NCBI GenBank assembly: GCA_002221725.1
Contig: NJFT01000383.1
Location: forward strand, 1-19,792
Source: Scedosporium boydii
Lineage: Eukaryota > Ascomycota > Sordariomycetes > Microascales > Microascaceae
Direction of reading: 5' to 3'
Length of the DNA: 19,792 nucleotides
Positions 1 to 9,938 of the stretch are shown here, one piece after another. The notes beneath the pieces were generated by a model, which saw only the letters and a program-made list of their open reading frames with translations, did no database searches and was not told where the DNA came from. The position numbers and the translations under genes are program-made. How positions within the stretch are numbered: the stretch's first letter is position 1; every line of letters begins with the position of its first letter.

Positions 1-190
1 GGGGGGGGAGCGTCTAGACATCTATGTGGATCAGTATAAGATCCTGGGAGCCTAAGCACATCACCCCTAGATTCCTTTCCCCCCTCTCTCCCTGATACGA
101 CCAATGATAGTACTCTATCAATCCTCATTTGACGTCCTCTCTTCAGAACCCACCGTCTCGTATTATCCTTTCTTAAGAGTAGCGGCGGCC

Positions 191-2258
191 ATGTCTTTCG
201 GATTCAGCATCAGCGACTTCTTTCTTTGCATCAAGGGTTTGTGGAAACTCACAAAGCTCCTTCGGGGAGAAGCTGTCGCCGAATTTGAGCAGTATCAGCG
301 TACCTACCGCCAGCTCGAGGGGCTAGCCGAATACCTTTGTGAGTTTATGAGAAACAGTAATGGGGCCTATGACGCTGTCTTCCGCCAGGAAGTGCGGGCT
401 ATTCGTCGACTTCTACGACAGTTCTTCTCCAGTATCAGAAAGCTCAGGCCATACCTTGGCCGGCAACGACCCGCCAGCTCGCTACTCGGTGCCATCGAGA
501 AGATCAAATGGTTACACAACTCCAAGAAATTAGAGCAACTCCATAAGGAACTCCTATCCCAAATTTCGATTATATCATTCAAGAAAAATATCTGCTCGGG
601 GTGAGTCCGATCCCTACAGCCTACGTGTGGCCCATCTTTGCCGGTTCTGACGGGGGCGAGCAAAATGTCTAGTGACCCGCTGCTGCGGGAAGGGTTTGTT
701 CTGGAAGACGCCAGGGGTATCCCTCGGAGAATTAGTTTTGTATCAATCTCATCTTGGGAGGTTTGTACCATACCACGACTTGTTGCCAGTTAGCAATAAA
801 TACTAAATCATCATATCTCTTCTAGGATATGCACGAGTTTCTCCTCCGCGTCTTTCCGACAAACGACCAGGGAAATCAAGCGATTCAGCGACAAAGCTAC
901 TTCTTTCACAAAGGCAATCCCGAAGAAGATATTTTATGGACTAGCCCAGCTGTTAAACCGTTTCGAGATGTGGTCACGCGTGATGAGGTGATTAAAATGA
1001 GTGTTATATTCCCATACAAAGAGAGGTATGACAGAAAATGCCCGAAATGCGATAAGAGGAGATCTGCCGATTTCTGGGGCAGGGTTTTAACATGGTATGT
1101 AGAAGCCCCAGATCCACTAACCGTGCCCAGAAGGTGGAGCGGCAGTCTGTCTCACACATGGTCATTAGCAAGGACTGTGGGCTTTTGCTCCGTTTCCGAG
1201 ACTCACGTGATGACGAACCGGATCCCCTCACCAAGATTGCACTCGACGACATTCGCTCCAAGGGTATGAGGGCATTCGTGGATGAATTTAAGGCCGAAGT
1301 GAGCCGGACGAATCGTGAGTCATGCGCGACGAATACCGCCAACGGCGTAGGTATCGAACACTGGTTACAAGCCAACCTTCCGGACGTGGGGCCCTCTCCG
1401 ACAAGACCACTCCAATCAAGGGAGCCCCAGATTTGTGACTTCTCCAGAGTAACACTATGCAAAGTTATGTGGCCTGATACATCTCACAATAAGAGTTATG
1501 AGATGGCCATGGAACAGCTTTCCGAGACCATGGAAGGCCTCAAACGAGGCATACGGTACATAAAGGCTGAAGACATGCCTTTTGCAAAAGCCGCTGCGTT
1601 AATTAACACCCGATTTTGGCATGGCCGGTTCGACGAGTCTTCGTTGAGATTCATGGAATCTGTGCTAGAGGCGTACCGGAGCCGGAAACTCTGCGTGAAA
1701 TGGCCGCCTGCGGACGCTCCCCTTCGACGTTACGTTAGGCAGACCAACGAAACGATGACTCAGTTCCATACTTCGGCACTAAGGACTAGATGTTTGATGT
1801 GGATCTACTGGGATGTGCTATGTCTCGAAGGGAATATTCTCCGCAGGTGTTCGGAGCTCCTGAAAGGCTTTGTTTGCCCCGAAGGGCGTGAAAGAGAGAA
1901 GACACCCTTATTGGTAAAATTGTTCAGCATACCGCACATCGCGCTTCTGCCCATGTGGAGGGTTACGTTTGATCTGGTGAGGGATTTCCACGTCTTCATG
2001 GCAGAGAAGCCGCTGTATCTCCCTTCCGCTCTTCGACACTTGGTGAGGCAATCAGGTATGATTTCACTTGATTTCCATCTCGATGGAGACTTAGCCAACT
2101 ACTTCAAAACTCGCTATAGTGGAGAGCGGGATGTGGATGATAAGTTCCTTCCAGCTTTCCGGAGCTGGATAGAAACTGCAGTGCGTGACGGGCCGGATTC
2201 AGAGGGCGACCGTGTCACTCGAGTGCTTTGGGGACTGTTAAGAGAGGGCTACACGTAA
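191..2258 (+). CDS. Ubiquitin-like domain protein with Cys4 zinc ribbon (four exons)
   Basis: Proposed exons are 191-600, 673-760, 826-1094 and 1169-2258, giving 618 residues with all phases consistent. The introns start GTGAGT, GTTTGT and GTATGT and end in TAG; CTGAC and ACTAAAT branch-like sites lie before the first two acceptors. An acceptor at 660 is an in-frame alternative for intron 1. Residues 1-135 are helical and start MSFGFSISDFF, a beginning typical of fungal STAND-like or ubiquitin-like proteins, so I prefer this ATG to the upstream in-frame one at 104. Residues about 140-232 resemble the fungal ubiquitin-like domain (Pfam ULD_2 type): FVLEDARG, SSWEDMHEFL, then a beta-rich end. 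It is followed by CPKC (238-241) and CKDC (256-259), a probable zinc ribbon created by splicing exon 3 to exon 4. The remaining 350 residues are unrecognised and mostly helical. The family function is unknown; a role in signalling or incompatibility would be inference only. A CT-rich tract precedes the start. Confidence 0.72.
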
Positions 2259-2578
2259 ATTGATGTATGCATTACATCTAATGGGACAAGAAACGAACAC
2301 ATAACTGCATGGATACCGGAATGCAACTAGAGTGTTTATCGAGATTAGGCGTTGGTTGATCCTGACTAGCTCCATTGCTGTTATTTCGCAGCACAATATC
2401 CTCTTACGGACCAAATAATTGCAGATCTAATATCTCAAGGGCCTCAGCCGTCCAGTGCAGTGGTGCCGAAATCTTCCCTGCAGCGGCCAAGAAACCGAAG
2501 AACCAAGACACAGCTTCACCGCCTCCGAGCCGTGATGAAGAGCCGCCAGCTGGCGTAGGAAGGGGGACTGGTTCTATG
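2259..2578. other. Intergenic, no gene seen
   Basis: The 3' flank of the ubiquitin-like gene and the upstream region of the decayed gene that follows. Short open frames here have no recognisable content. I see no repeat or RNA gene. Confidence 0.5.
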
Positions 2579-2586
2579 TATAAAAG
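2579..2586 (+). promoter_or_regulatory. TATA box
   Basis: TATAAAAG, followed by a pyrimidine-rich stretch and an ATG-rich region about 120-155 bases downstream. The spacing suits a core promoter for the coding-like region starting near 2705/2734. Confidence 0.5.
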
Positions 2587-2733
2587 GAAGGAGAATCCTA
2601 ATCGACTTCCTCCCTCGCCTTTGTGAGATACCAGAGTATCAATTCGACGAATTCACGCATTATGATATTCATACCTACTTTCTCTCCTTCTAATAAGATC
2701 CACGATGGCGGTAGAACTCCAGCATAACGAAAC

Positions 2734-3305
2734 ATGTCAGCTTCGAATATACGCGTGCGTTTCATTTACCCTTTCCCCCAAAACAGAAACCCAAGATCCA
2801 GCACAACTAACTTACCAAGCAGTGGCAACTCCTAAGTCCACAACCAACTCGTCTCCTTCAACGACACCCAAGCCGCTTACGTCTGCCAAACTCTCACCCC
2901 AGCCCCAACACCACCCTACTTCCATCTGGCTCCTCCCGAGCTGTCTCCTTCGAACTCGCATACGACTCTCATCGTCGTCCAACCTCCCTGCTCACCTCCG
3001 CAAACAAAAGCACAGTTCCTGAGCCTACAAGGGCCAGCAGGGAAAGCTGAGTATCGCGTGTAGGTCTTGACGATCCTATGCCACAGGGTGTCGGGGCTTT
3101 GGTCTTGTACGATGAGTGGCGGGTGATGTAGCACGGTGGGAGGCTGTTGCTGAGGTACGGGGAGGATCTGAATGGGCTAGGGCATTGAGTTATGGCGAAG
3201 AAACGGTAGGGGTGGATTTTGTGGTGGTATGAACCTACAGCGGCAAACATGGGGGATTTGGGCGAGCATGTTAGGGTTGATGTTGACGTTGAGGCGGTGC
3301 TTTGA
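2734..3305 (+). pseudogene. Decayed small gene, unknown family
   Basis: Protein-like sequence runs through several frames in succession. An ATG at 2734 (MSASNIR) meets a GTGCGT donor at 2755. A protein-like open stretch at 2842-3060 starts NQLVSFNDTQAAYVC and ends GKAEYRV before TAG at 3061. Six bases on, another frame continues with LDDPMPQGVGALVLYDEW and then hits TAG 3129, TGA 3186, TAG 3207 and TGA 3303. A third frame between 3185 and 3235 (YGEETVGVDFVVV) also reads like protein, so more than one frameshift is likely. The alternating frames with natural-looking composition suggest a once-functional protein of roughly 150-190 residues with at least one frameshift and several stops. I do not recognise the family. 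An unusual intron arrangement could explain the first change of frame but not the stops. Confidence 0.4.
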
Positions 3306-3975
3306 TTTGGGGTTACGGGGGAAGACTTCACCGCAGGCCACTTGACTATTAGAGGAATATGAGCGCTAAGTTGTGGATGTTTTTTTGTGTATCTGAGTTC
3401 GCCCAGGACCTTTGAGCATCCAGACCAGCAGCAGGTTAAGGGTTTTAATGCTGAGGCATTGCGAGGCTTATTTTCCCTCGGCCTGCCCGGTTGGCATGCC
3501 CAGAGCTCCGATCTGCTAAATCCGGCAGCCGCATTAGCGGCTACTTCAGTCTCAACATATCATTCTACAACGGGGAGATTACTCTGTCTCAATAGGAGAA
3601 TGGGCGTTTTATGTGTGGCCGTGCCCATCCCTATACCCTTACCTGTGAGACAGAATCGAGCGATACTCGGGACAATGCCGAAGGACTCCAAGACTACGCC
3701 ACTCCTGCGATCATAACCGTTCGCCGGAGTCCTCCTAATAAGCAGATTAGAGTGGCCTTGGCATGTGTCGCAGCATTGCGCCGTAATCCTTTGCCGCCCA
3801 AAGGAACCTCCCCATCGTGCCTCCCATAGTCAGTTTTACCGGGCGTGTTGTCGGCTCCGGTCGTACCCTCCTTCATGACGACCCTATACTGGAACTGAGA
3901 GACGCGTAGCTTAAGTGCTGTGGCTTCGTCCAGCTCTCGACCTTCATTATCCATGGAAACCCAAATAAGACTCGA
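3306..3975. other. Intergenic, no supported gene
   Basis: Open frames on both strands (for example 3387-3716 plus and 3694-3954 minus) lack recognisable motifs, splice support or a convincing start. The minus-strand frame ending at 3694 could be a further fragment of the remnant at 3976-4220, but nothing links them. Confidence 0.4.
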
Positions 3976-4220
3976 TTAAGTGGCTTCTACCCCTTCTAGG
4001 TCCTCGTTCTCTTCCCTATCTACGCGAATCCCTGGGTGTTCCTCTGCAAGAAGATGATGGACAGACGCGAGGCCCAGTTTTAGACATACCGTCTTCACGT
4101 ATATAGGCAAGGTAGCAGCTTTTCTCGACTACCGTTTTATTGTCCATATCCCGGATCTGGTCTAGGATTACGTCTTCATTATCGTCCCCGGCCCTCGGAC
4201 GTTCTACGACAAAGCGACGC
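3976..4220 (-). pseudogene. Short coding-like remnant, possibly spliced
   Basis: Read on the minus strand, an open stretch starts RRFVVERPRAGDD, continues through VILDQIRDMDNKTVVEK and YLAYIRED, and meets a GTATGT donor. Removing the 47 bases up to a TTGCAG acceptor restores a frame reading EEHPGIRVDREENEDLEG, ending in TAA at 3976-3978. Phase is consistent across the junction. A one-base frameshift instead of an intron would also join the two halves. A TAG lies immediately upstream of the first residue, so no start codon is present and this is at best the 3' end of a gene. Family not recognised. Confidence 0.3.
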
Positions 4221-4752
4221 TAGTGTGTCTATTCCCCTCGGCCCGCATTTCGGCTGAGCAGCCACTGGCCAATCCTGTTAGCCAGAGAGAGTCGAAGCCA
4301 GCGGAGCGCTATGGTGGCCGGGCGTCTTCTACACTTGCGAACCACGCACCTCGGCCAGCTAGAAGAGCACCAAACCCATCTGCTATGAGAAATGCCAAAG
4401 CAAGCCTCGTTCCTCAAGGCTCTTTTAGGGCAAACCCAAACCGGTTGCGGTTTGCGTTACCTGTGCCATACCCCACCGCCACCTGGACGAGACTCAGAGA
4501 CACTCGTCGGTTCTCCCGTATTTAAGTCACGTTTTAATCAATTGTGCTTGCCGCATCCAAGTTCTCGTGCATGACTCGTCCGAGTAATTGTGAATTAGAA
4601 CGATTCGCGCGAAAGTAATGATCTAACGTCTACTCACAAGTAGAGACTGTCCACCACAACTAAAAGCCTCTCACCCCCTTAACTCTCCCTACTACCGAGA
4701 TCCTAACCCGCAATAACTTGTTAAGTCAATAGGGCCCTGCCTAAACCGTTTC
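4221..4752. other. Intergenic, no supported gene
   Basis: Short open frames on both strands overlap without coding-like character. No repeat or RNA gene is seen. Confidence 0.4.
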
Positions 4753-5660
4753 TTAACTTTCTGAATCGGATTCGTATGCATCACTATGCATCATGCAACG
4801 AACGATAGCCTGAGCCTCTTCACAGTCCTCGGATTCATAGAACTTCAGCCCAGAGCTGAACATGAATATTACCGAATCACCATAATAGGCCTCGATGAAC
4901 TTTAGCTTGTCCGCGCCGAAATATGAGTCAGCTAGCTGCCTCTCTGGGCAGTCATCTTCAGAGAAGTCCTGGTCGTTGTCGCTATCGTCGCCGTCATCAC
5001 CGTCACTGCCGGCAAGGATGGCCCGGAGGATAAGGCGACTCTCTTGGCGATCTTCTTCCTTGTAGGTGCTGAGACCGTGGCTCGTTAGGAACTTGAATTC
5101 GCCGGCCTAGTGTTTCTTGAGCCACTGCTTTTCCTTGTCCGAAAGGGGAGCTGCCTCCGCGGACTGGAGTGTTTTGGCCGCACACGATGCCTCCCATTTG
5201 TCCCGCTCATATCGGCCCATCGCACGTTGACATAGCATGATACCAACGGATCAAAGAGCGAGGGGCCGACCCGAGGTCCAACCGGTGGACTACTCAACCT
5301 GACCTCGAAGAGTTTGGCCCGGGGTCAAAGTAGGCAACGGTCCTACCCTGCTTATCGATGATTGTTCCACTCGTATTTCGCACACAAGATACTATATTGA
5401 CATTGTATTCCTCTAAATTCGGATTTCTAATGACATTACAGATGACTTTAAGGACGTTGCGGAGTCGTAGGATGATGCTATGTGATCGCGGTCCGGTAGC
5501 CCTTAGGCTTCATTTGACTGGAAGCTCGACCGTGCCGATCCCCACGACGGGCGGCTCCGATCCTCCCCATCAAGCTGTCGACTGTGGAGCTGAGAGGTGT
5601 GTCGTCGGCGCCGAACCACGACCGATCCTTGGCGGCGCTGAAATCGATCAGACATCAGCC
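4753..5660 (-). pseudogene. Broken retropepsin-like (Ty1/copia-derived) gene with acidic repeated tail
   Basis: Minus-strand coding resemblance runs through three frames. The first part holds CLIDFS and KDRSWFG, resembling the start of a Ty1/copia protease; the usual Asp-Ser/Thr-Gly catalytic triplet reads DFS here. After a frameshift come VVGIGTVELPV, TGPRSHS, LRLRNVL and DKQGRTVAYFDP, with a TGA after the PVK. A second shift gives PPVGPRVGPSLFDP, a third leads into the last 156 codons (ATG at 5220, stop 4753-4755), which carry an in-frame TAG at 5107-5109. That C-terminal part contains one motif twice, HGLSTYKEEDRQESRLILRA and SSGLKFYESEDCEEAQAIVR, separated by an Asp/Glu-rich linker. The arrangement fits a gene derived from a retroelement protease, a type I believe is widespread in Pezizomycotina. 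Three frameshifts and two stops indicate it is dead. No LTRs, integrase or reverse transcriptase are seen nearby. Confidence 0.65.
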
Positions 5661-6009
5661 AAAGCTTCAATTCGGCTTGGCCACTGCGAGATATAGAATA
5701 CAATAGACTGACAGATGGCCGAGGCCTACATATGACTCGTAGGTGGCCATAGTGGGAGAAGGTGGTTATTATATTTACTGGACATTGGAATTATTGGACC
5801 AAATCCGTGAAGGGCATGGAAGATTTTCGACCATGGTTTATGATCCCTTGTCCCCCTCGTGGACGGCTCAGCACTTCGGATTCGAGCTCGACTGGCAATC
5901 TAGTGGCAACTGTAGGAGGCAAACAGGAAAGCTAGGCAGACTAGCGGATGAGTGTTGGCAATGTAGAAAGGAGAAGTGGGAAAGGGAAGGGTGTCCTTAT
6001 AGTGAATAA
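5661..6009. other. Intergenic, one unassigned open frame
   Basis: A plus-strand open frame at 5743-6009 has no ATG near its start (it begins at GTG right after TAG). Its later part contains CWQCRKEKWEREGC, but I recognise no family. I treat it as unassigned. Confidence 0.35.
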
Positions 6010-8962
6010 TTATATCGGCAAATCCGTTTTCTTAAATAAGGGAAGCGTTATAGAAAAACAGGGAAATAGTAATAGAGTTAAAGTAATAGCGATAATTAGT
6101 GAAGTGTCGGATCCGGACAACATCAGTGTTAATATTGTTCTAGACAACATCAATCCTGGGCACATCCGGACGACGTTTATTTCGGTGGAGAGAACTGCGA
6201 AGAGCCCGTCACGGCCCTCTTTCATTTCTTGGACGATTTCCCTTCTTCCCCAGATCCTTGCTACTTCGCTAGCCCCGCTAATATCATCTGTTGGGGCATT
6301 GTACTCTTCCTCAATGTCAACTGAGAATTGCGATAAATCTTCGCCTCCCTTTATAGTATCGTCCTCCAATGTATTCGATGAAGCCGTATCTACTTCCTTG
6401 TCGCTTTCCACGGATTTCAATAAAATTTCATCATAATACGCTAGGGCCTCGTCCCTCAATTCATAACCCTTATTCTCTTTCAGAGCCAAGTGAAAATATA
6501 GCACGCAGGCCTGGGCGATGGCGCTGTGGCCTTGTTCAGCAAGGTAAGAGTCAACCCCACGGCTCTCCAATTGTTCAAAAAACTCGCGGACGGACAAATG
6601 AGCGAATTCAAGCACTGTAGACCGATCCACGACCAGGTTCGCACATACGTCCAAGATTTCCTCGATTGTAAAGGGGTCACTAGACTCCTGTGCCAGTGCA
6701 ACCGACGCCAGGACAGAAAAACCCTCGATCGAGATACGGCGTCTGGCGTATAGCAACCACTGGAAGGTAAACGTGGCAAGCTTGAAGACGTTTTCTCCGG
6801 AGTCTTTTATTTGTTGGAAAATCTCCCAGTAGGAACTCTCAAGCGTAACTGGAAGAGCCCCGAGGCGAGCCCTCACATCCGCAGCTACTTTAAGATGCCG
6901 CAATAACTGGATCTGAAGATCAACCCATCGAAACCTGTGAAAAGTAATGAGGTAAGGCCATGGATCAACTTTGCGAGTCAGCGGCTATCAAGCCCGAGAA
7001 AGACTTACATTCCGCGGGCGCCAGTCTTTAGGGCGTTTGTGATTTCCTCTCGTAGATCAGGCGCAAGCTTCCCATGGAGGATCTTTGCAGCGGTCAATTG
7101 CTTATCTCTGCAAGAGTAATAGTCAGCTTTGAGGATCGGCTTTGGCCCTGCAGTCTGTAAAAAATTGTAAGGTTCAAGCATACATAAAAGCCTCAATGTC
7201 CTCTGCGTTATCCTCTGCTTCGATATAGATATTCGGTGATCCCTTTAGGTAAAGCGCTATGTCGTAATTGCTTCGACTTGAGATGAACAGTTTTAGGAGA
7301 CAAGATGATTCCTGAAGGATACGTGTGAGTGTGTCGAGGAGTTCCTATCGATCGTCGTGGTTGACTTCGTCGAGAGCGTCGAGTACTATGGTCACCGCAG
7401 GGTATTCTTCCAGAAGCTCTAAGAGAACATCGGTGCACTCATTCATAGTCCACACCTGGTCCTCGAAATTACCGAAGCCGGCGATTGCCTGCTCATAGAA
7501 ATTCATAATCGGCGGAAGGATAGGCATACCCGGACTGACACTTGCGAGTTGACGAACTAAACTGCCCAGGATCTTGTCACACTCGGCCCGGTGAGGCTCA
7601 CTTGGATTCCTCGTGCAGTAAAAGTAAGCAATGTGCTCGTGTTCCCTGATGTCGTCAATGACCAAGGACGCTAGTTTTGTCTTTCCGGATCCCGGAATAC
7701 CGTGTAGCCAGAGGACCGAAGACGAGCTGCTCGACCGCCAATCTCTATAGGACGACTTCTTTAACAACCATCCCCCAGATCCTTCAAGACGGCCTTTCCT
7801 GGCTGTCTTGTGGTGAACACCGTAGGGCATTGTCGATATCGCCTTCAACATTTTCCCTCGAGTTTCTATCTCTAGCTGATCCTGAATCTTTTGAAGCTTA
7901 CTATCAATGCGCTTGATAGGCTGTTGGAGGTCCGTTAGGATGGATTGCAGCGAGTCCAACCTTGTTCCAGTTCGATCATCCAAGTCTCCAAGTTGTTGTC
8001 TGATGTCTTCAACTCCGTTCAGAGTGTTACCCAAGTCCTCGGCTTCTGCAAGACGGGCTAAACGTTGGAATTCCTCTTCTGCCTCCACTATTGGACTAAA
8101 CTTGGCGTCGACATCACCCTTGAAAACCGCAACACTCCTGAAAACGCGCGCCATCGTGTTGAGGCCATAGTAATGCATTACTTGCGCCAGGTACCGCAGG
8201 ATGGCGGTGTACAAGTTTGTGATGGCATCGGAAAGTTGACGAAGGAGCTCCTGACTGAAGTAGGACGTCCCGTTTAGCTTGGTGTACAAAGCGAGGCTTG
8301 GGTCGCCTTTTTTTCCTTTTCCAGAAGATCAGACCGCTTTACTTACCTACGTTCTAGATTCTCGCGCAGATAGATTATCTCAATTATCTCGCAGCGCGCC
8401 ATAATGTTGGCCACCTTTTCGACAGAGACGAGTATTTGCCCGAAGACTTGAACATCGTTCACACTGGCCTGTAGGATCAGCCGTACGGCAGCCCAAGGAA
8501 GTGATGCTCCAGTGGTATCATACTGGACTGCGGTGTCGCCGATTTTCTATTATCCTCACATCATCAGTGTCTCCCGTCCCTACCTGTTGCTTCTAGATCC
8601 GAGTTGCTCACCACCATCCTTTCGATCCACACACAAAGCTTCTCGAAGACGTCTCGCAAGATAATCGTCCGGTCCTTGATTCTTATCTTCCACCGCTTCC
8701 GCAGACACTCTTCCTTGCGTTTATTAACTGCGGTGAGCACATTGGCCAGGACAGTCCGACGGTCCCCTATGGTCTTCAAGTCAATTCGAAACTGCTCTTC
8801 CTCTTCATTATTTAGCTCCTTGAGCGCTTGAGACCATCTGCTCACACATGAGCCCTGCTCCGCAGCCTTTCCGTCCCCACTCTCTGCAAGGACAGGAAGC
8901 TTGAGTAGCTCCGATTCTATCATCGAGCTTGAGGTAGCTTCTAGCTCGGCGCTTCCGGCCAT
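6010..8962 (-). pseudogene. NLR-like STAND gene (NACHT_N-NACHT) with in-frame amber
   Basis: Five exons on the minus strand: 8962-8612, 8546-8347, 8296-7184, 7107-7009 and 6934-6010. Introns are 65, 50, 76 and 74 bases, with donors GTGAGC, GTAAGT, GTATGC, GTAAGT; phases agree and the joined frame has 895 sense-length positions. Residues about 45-260 match the fungal NACHT_N (NWD) domain: ILRDVFEKLCVWIERM, then across intron 1 IGDTAVQYD, ASLPWAAVRLILQ. The NACHT NTPase has Walker A GIPGSGKT (383-390), Walker B IVLDALDE (487-494) and a later ISSR (about 522-525). A TAG at 7345-7347 (codon 501) lies between them and cannot be bypassed by an intron of realistic size. Past the stop the frame remains open through the third exon and two well-formed introns, into helical and winged-helix-like segments (SYWEIFQQI, LDVCANLVV, FAHLSVREFF). 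No ankyrin, WD40 or TPR repeats follow; the tail is acidic, then hydrophobic and AT-rich. Such proteins in fungi act in self/non-self recognition and cell death. Probably a recent pseudogene, unless the stop is polymorphic, read through, or a sequencing error. Confidence 0.82.
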
Positions 8963-9384
8963 GTTGACGATCGAGGTCGAATACGTCACTAAGGAATTCA
9001 AAGGATTGAACGGCGTCCGTAGAAGAGGTATAACAAACTCAAGTGATTCCCGCGGCGGGGAAAGCGTGAATTTCCAATCTAGGTCGAAATGCATGAGCTG
9101 ATCAGGCACCTTCACACAGCCACACATCCGCCAACAACATCCAATCATGTAGCCCAACAAGTAGACACAAAAAGGAACAAGGGTTGGAAATTCCATTTCC
9201 ATGTAGGTGTTACTGAATTAGTGATACGTCCCTTGGCAACTTTCTTCTTGTCTCGGACAGATTCGAAATGAGAATGATTAGGAGAACCAGCCCGTCGTCT
9301 GAATTCGTGACTTGGTCGCTCTGATGCCGACGCTGAGAATTAAATATTCGCTTAGCTAGGGTGAATAGTGAAGAATAGAAAGAA
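8963..9384. other. Upstream region of NLR-like gene, no other gene
   Basis: The NLR-like reading frame stays open upstream to 9202, with Met codons, but the extension has no domain resemblance and Met at 8962 fits the family start better. No clear TATA element found. Confidence 0.4.
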
Positions 9385-9692
9385 AGGAGGAAAAAGAAAA
9401 AAAAAAAAAATAAATAAAAAATAAAAGAAAATATAAAAGAAAAAAATAAAAATAAAAATAAAATAAAAATAGAAGAAAAGTGAAAATAAAAGAAAAATAA
9501 AATTAAAATTAAAACAAAAATAAAGTAAATAAATAAAAAGTAATAAAAAATAATTAAAAATAATAAAAAAGTAATAAATAATAATAAATAATAATAAATA
9601 ATAAAAAATAATAAAAAATAATAAAAAATAATAAAAAATAATAAAAAATAATAAAAAATATTAAAAAAATATTAAAAAATAATAAAAAAAAA
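9385..9692. repeat. A-rich low-complexity tract with decamer tandem repeat
   Basis: About 300 bases are nearly all A with scattered T on the plus strand, with very few G and no C beyond occasional bases. Positions 9601-9660 are six perfect copies of ATAAAAAATA, preceded by AATAATAAAT-type units. The strong strand asymmetry is unlike the rest of the window. It could be a microsatellite expanded from a poly(A)-like seed, or the tail of an old retroposed element, but no element body is recognisable next to it. Confidence 0.9.
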
Positions 9693-9938
9693 GCTAACTA
9701 CTGATGGGGTTGGGGAGGTGAGGAGGGCGTCGCGATGCCGGCAACTCTCTGGTCATATAGTAATCCAAGTATCTTTCAAGTTCATGACAGAACGTTTCTG
9801 GGGAACAACAAAAGTAGATGTGAGACCAATATCCTATTTGTAATATTTTGTGTCGAGGAGATTTTGTATCATGGTGATAGGAGGTATTGGCGATATCTTT
9901 GACTATCCGTGCTGGTTGCTAACTCCCAAGTCTCAACT
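9693..9938. other. 3' flank of NmrA-like gene
   Basis: Downstream of the NmrA-like stop codon (minus strand). No gene seen. Confidence 0.4.

Noticed and set aside
104..190. In-frame upstream ATG at 104 as start of the ubiquitin-like gene
   Set aside because: The extra 29 residues have no family resemblance, whereas MSFGFSISDFF at 191 is a typical start with good context.
4753..5660. Complete Ty1/copia retrotransposon
   Set aside because: No long terminal repeats, primer-binding site, integrase or reverse transcriptase sequence found on either side.
5948..6436. Plus-strand 162-residue open frame
   Set aside because: Largely antisense to the NLR-like last exon; its apparent protein character comes from AT-rich bases and no family is recognised.
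7324..7368. Intron to bypass the NACHT amber codon
   Set aside because: The only donor close upstream would give an intron of about 22 bases, below the practical minimum, and would remove conserved sequence.
9041..9202. N-terminal extension of the NLR-like frame, including a hydrophobic stretch
   Set aside because: Open by chance upstream; the NACHT_N architecture is complete from Met at 8962, and no promoter or family support exists for the longer form.
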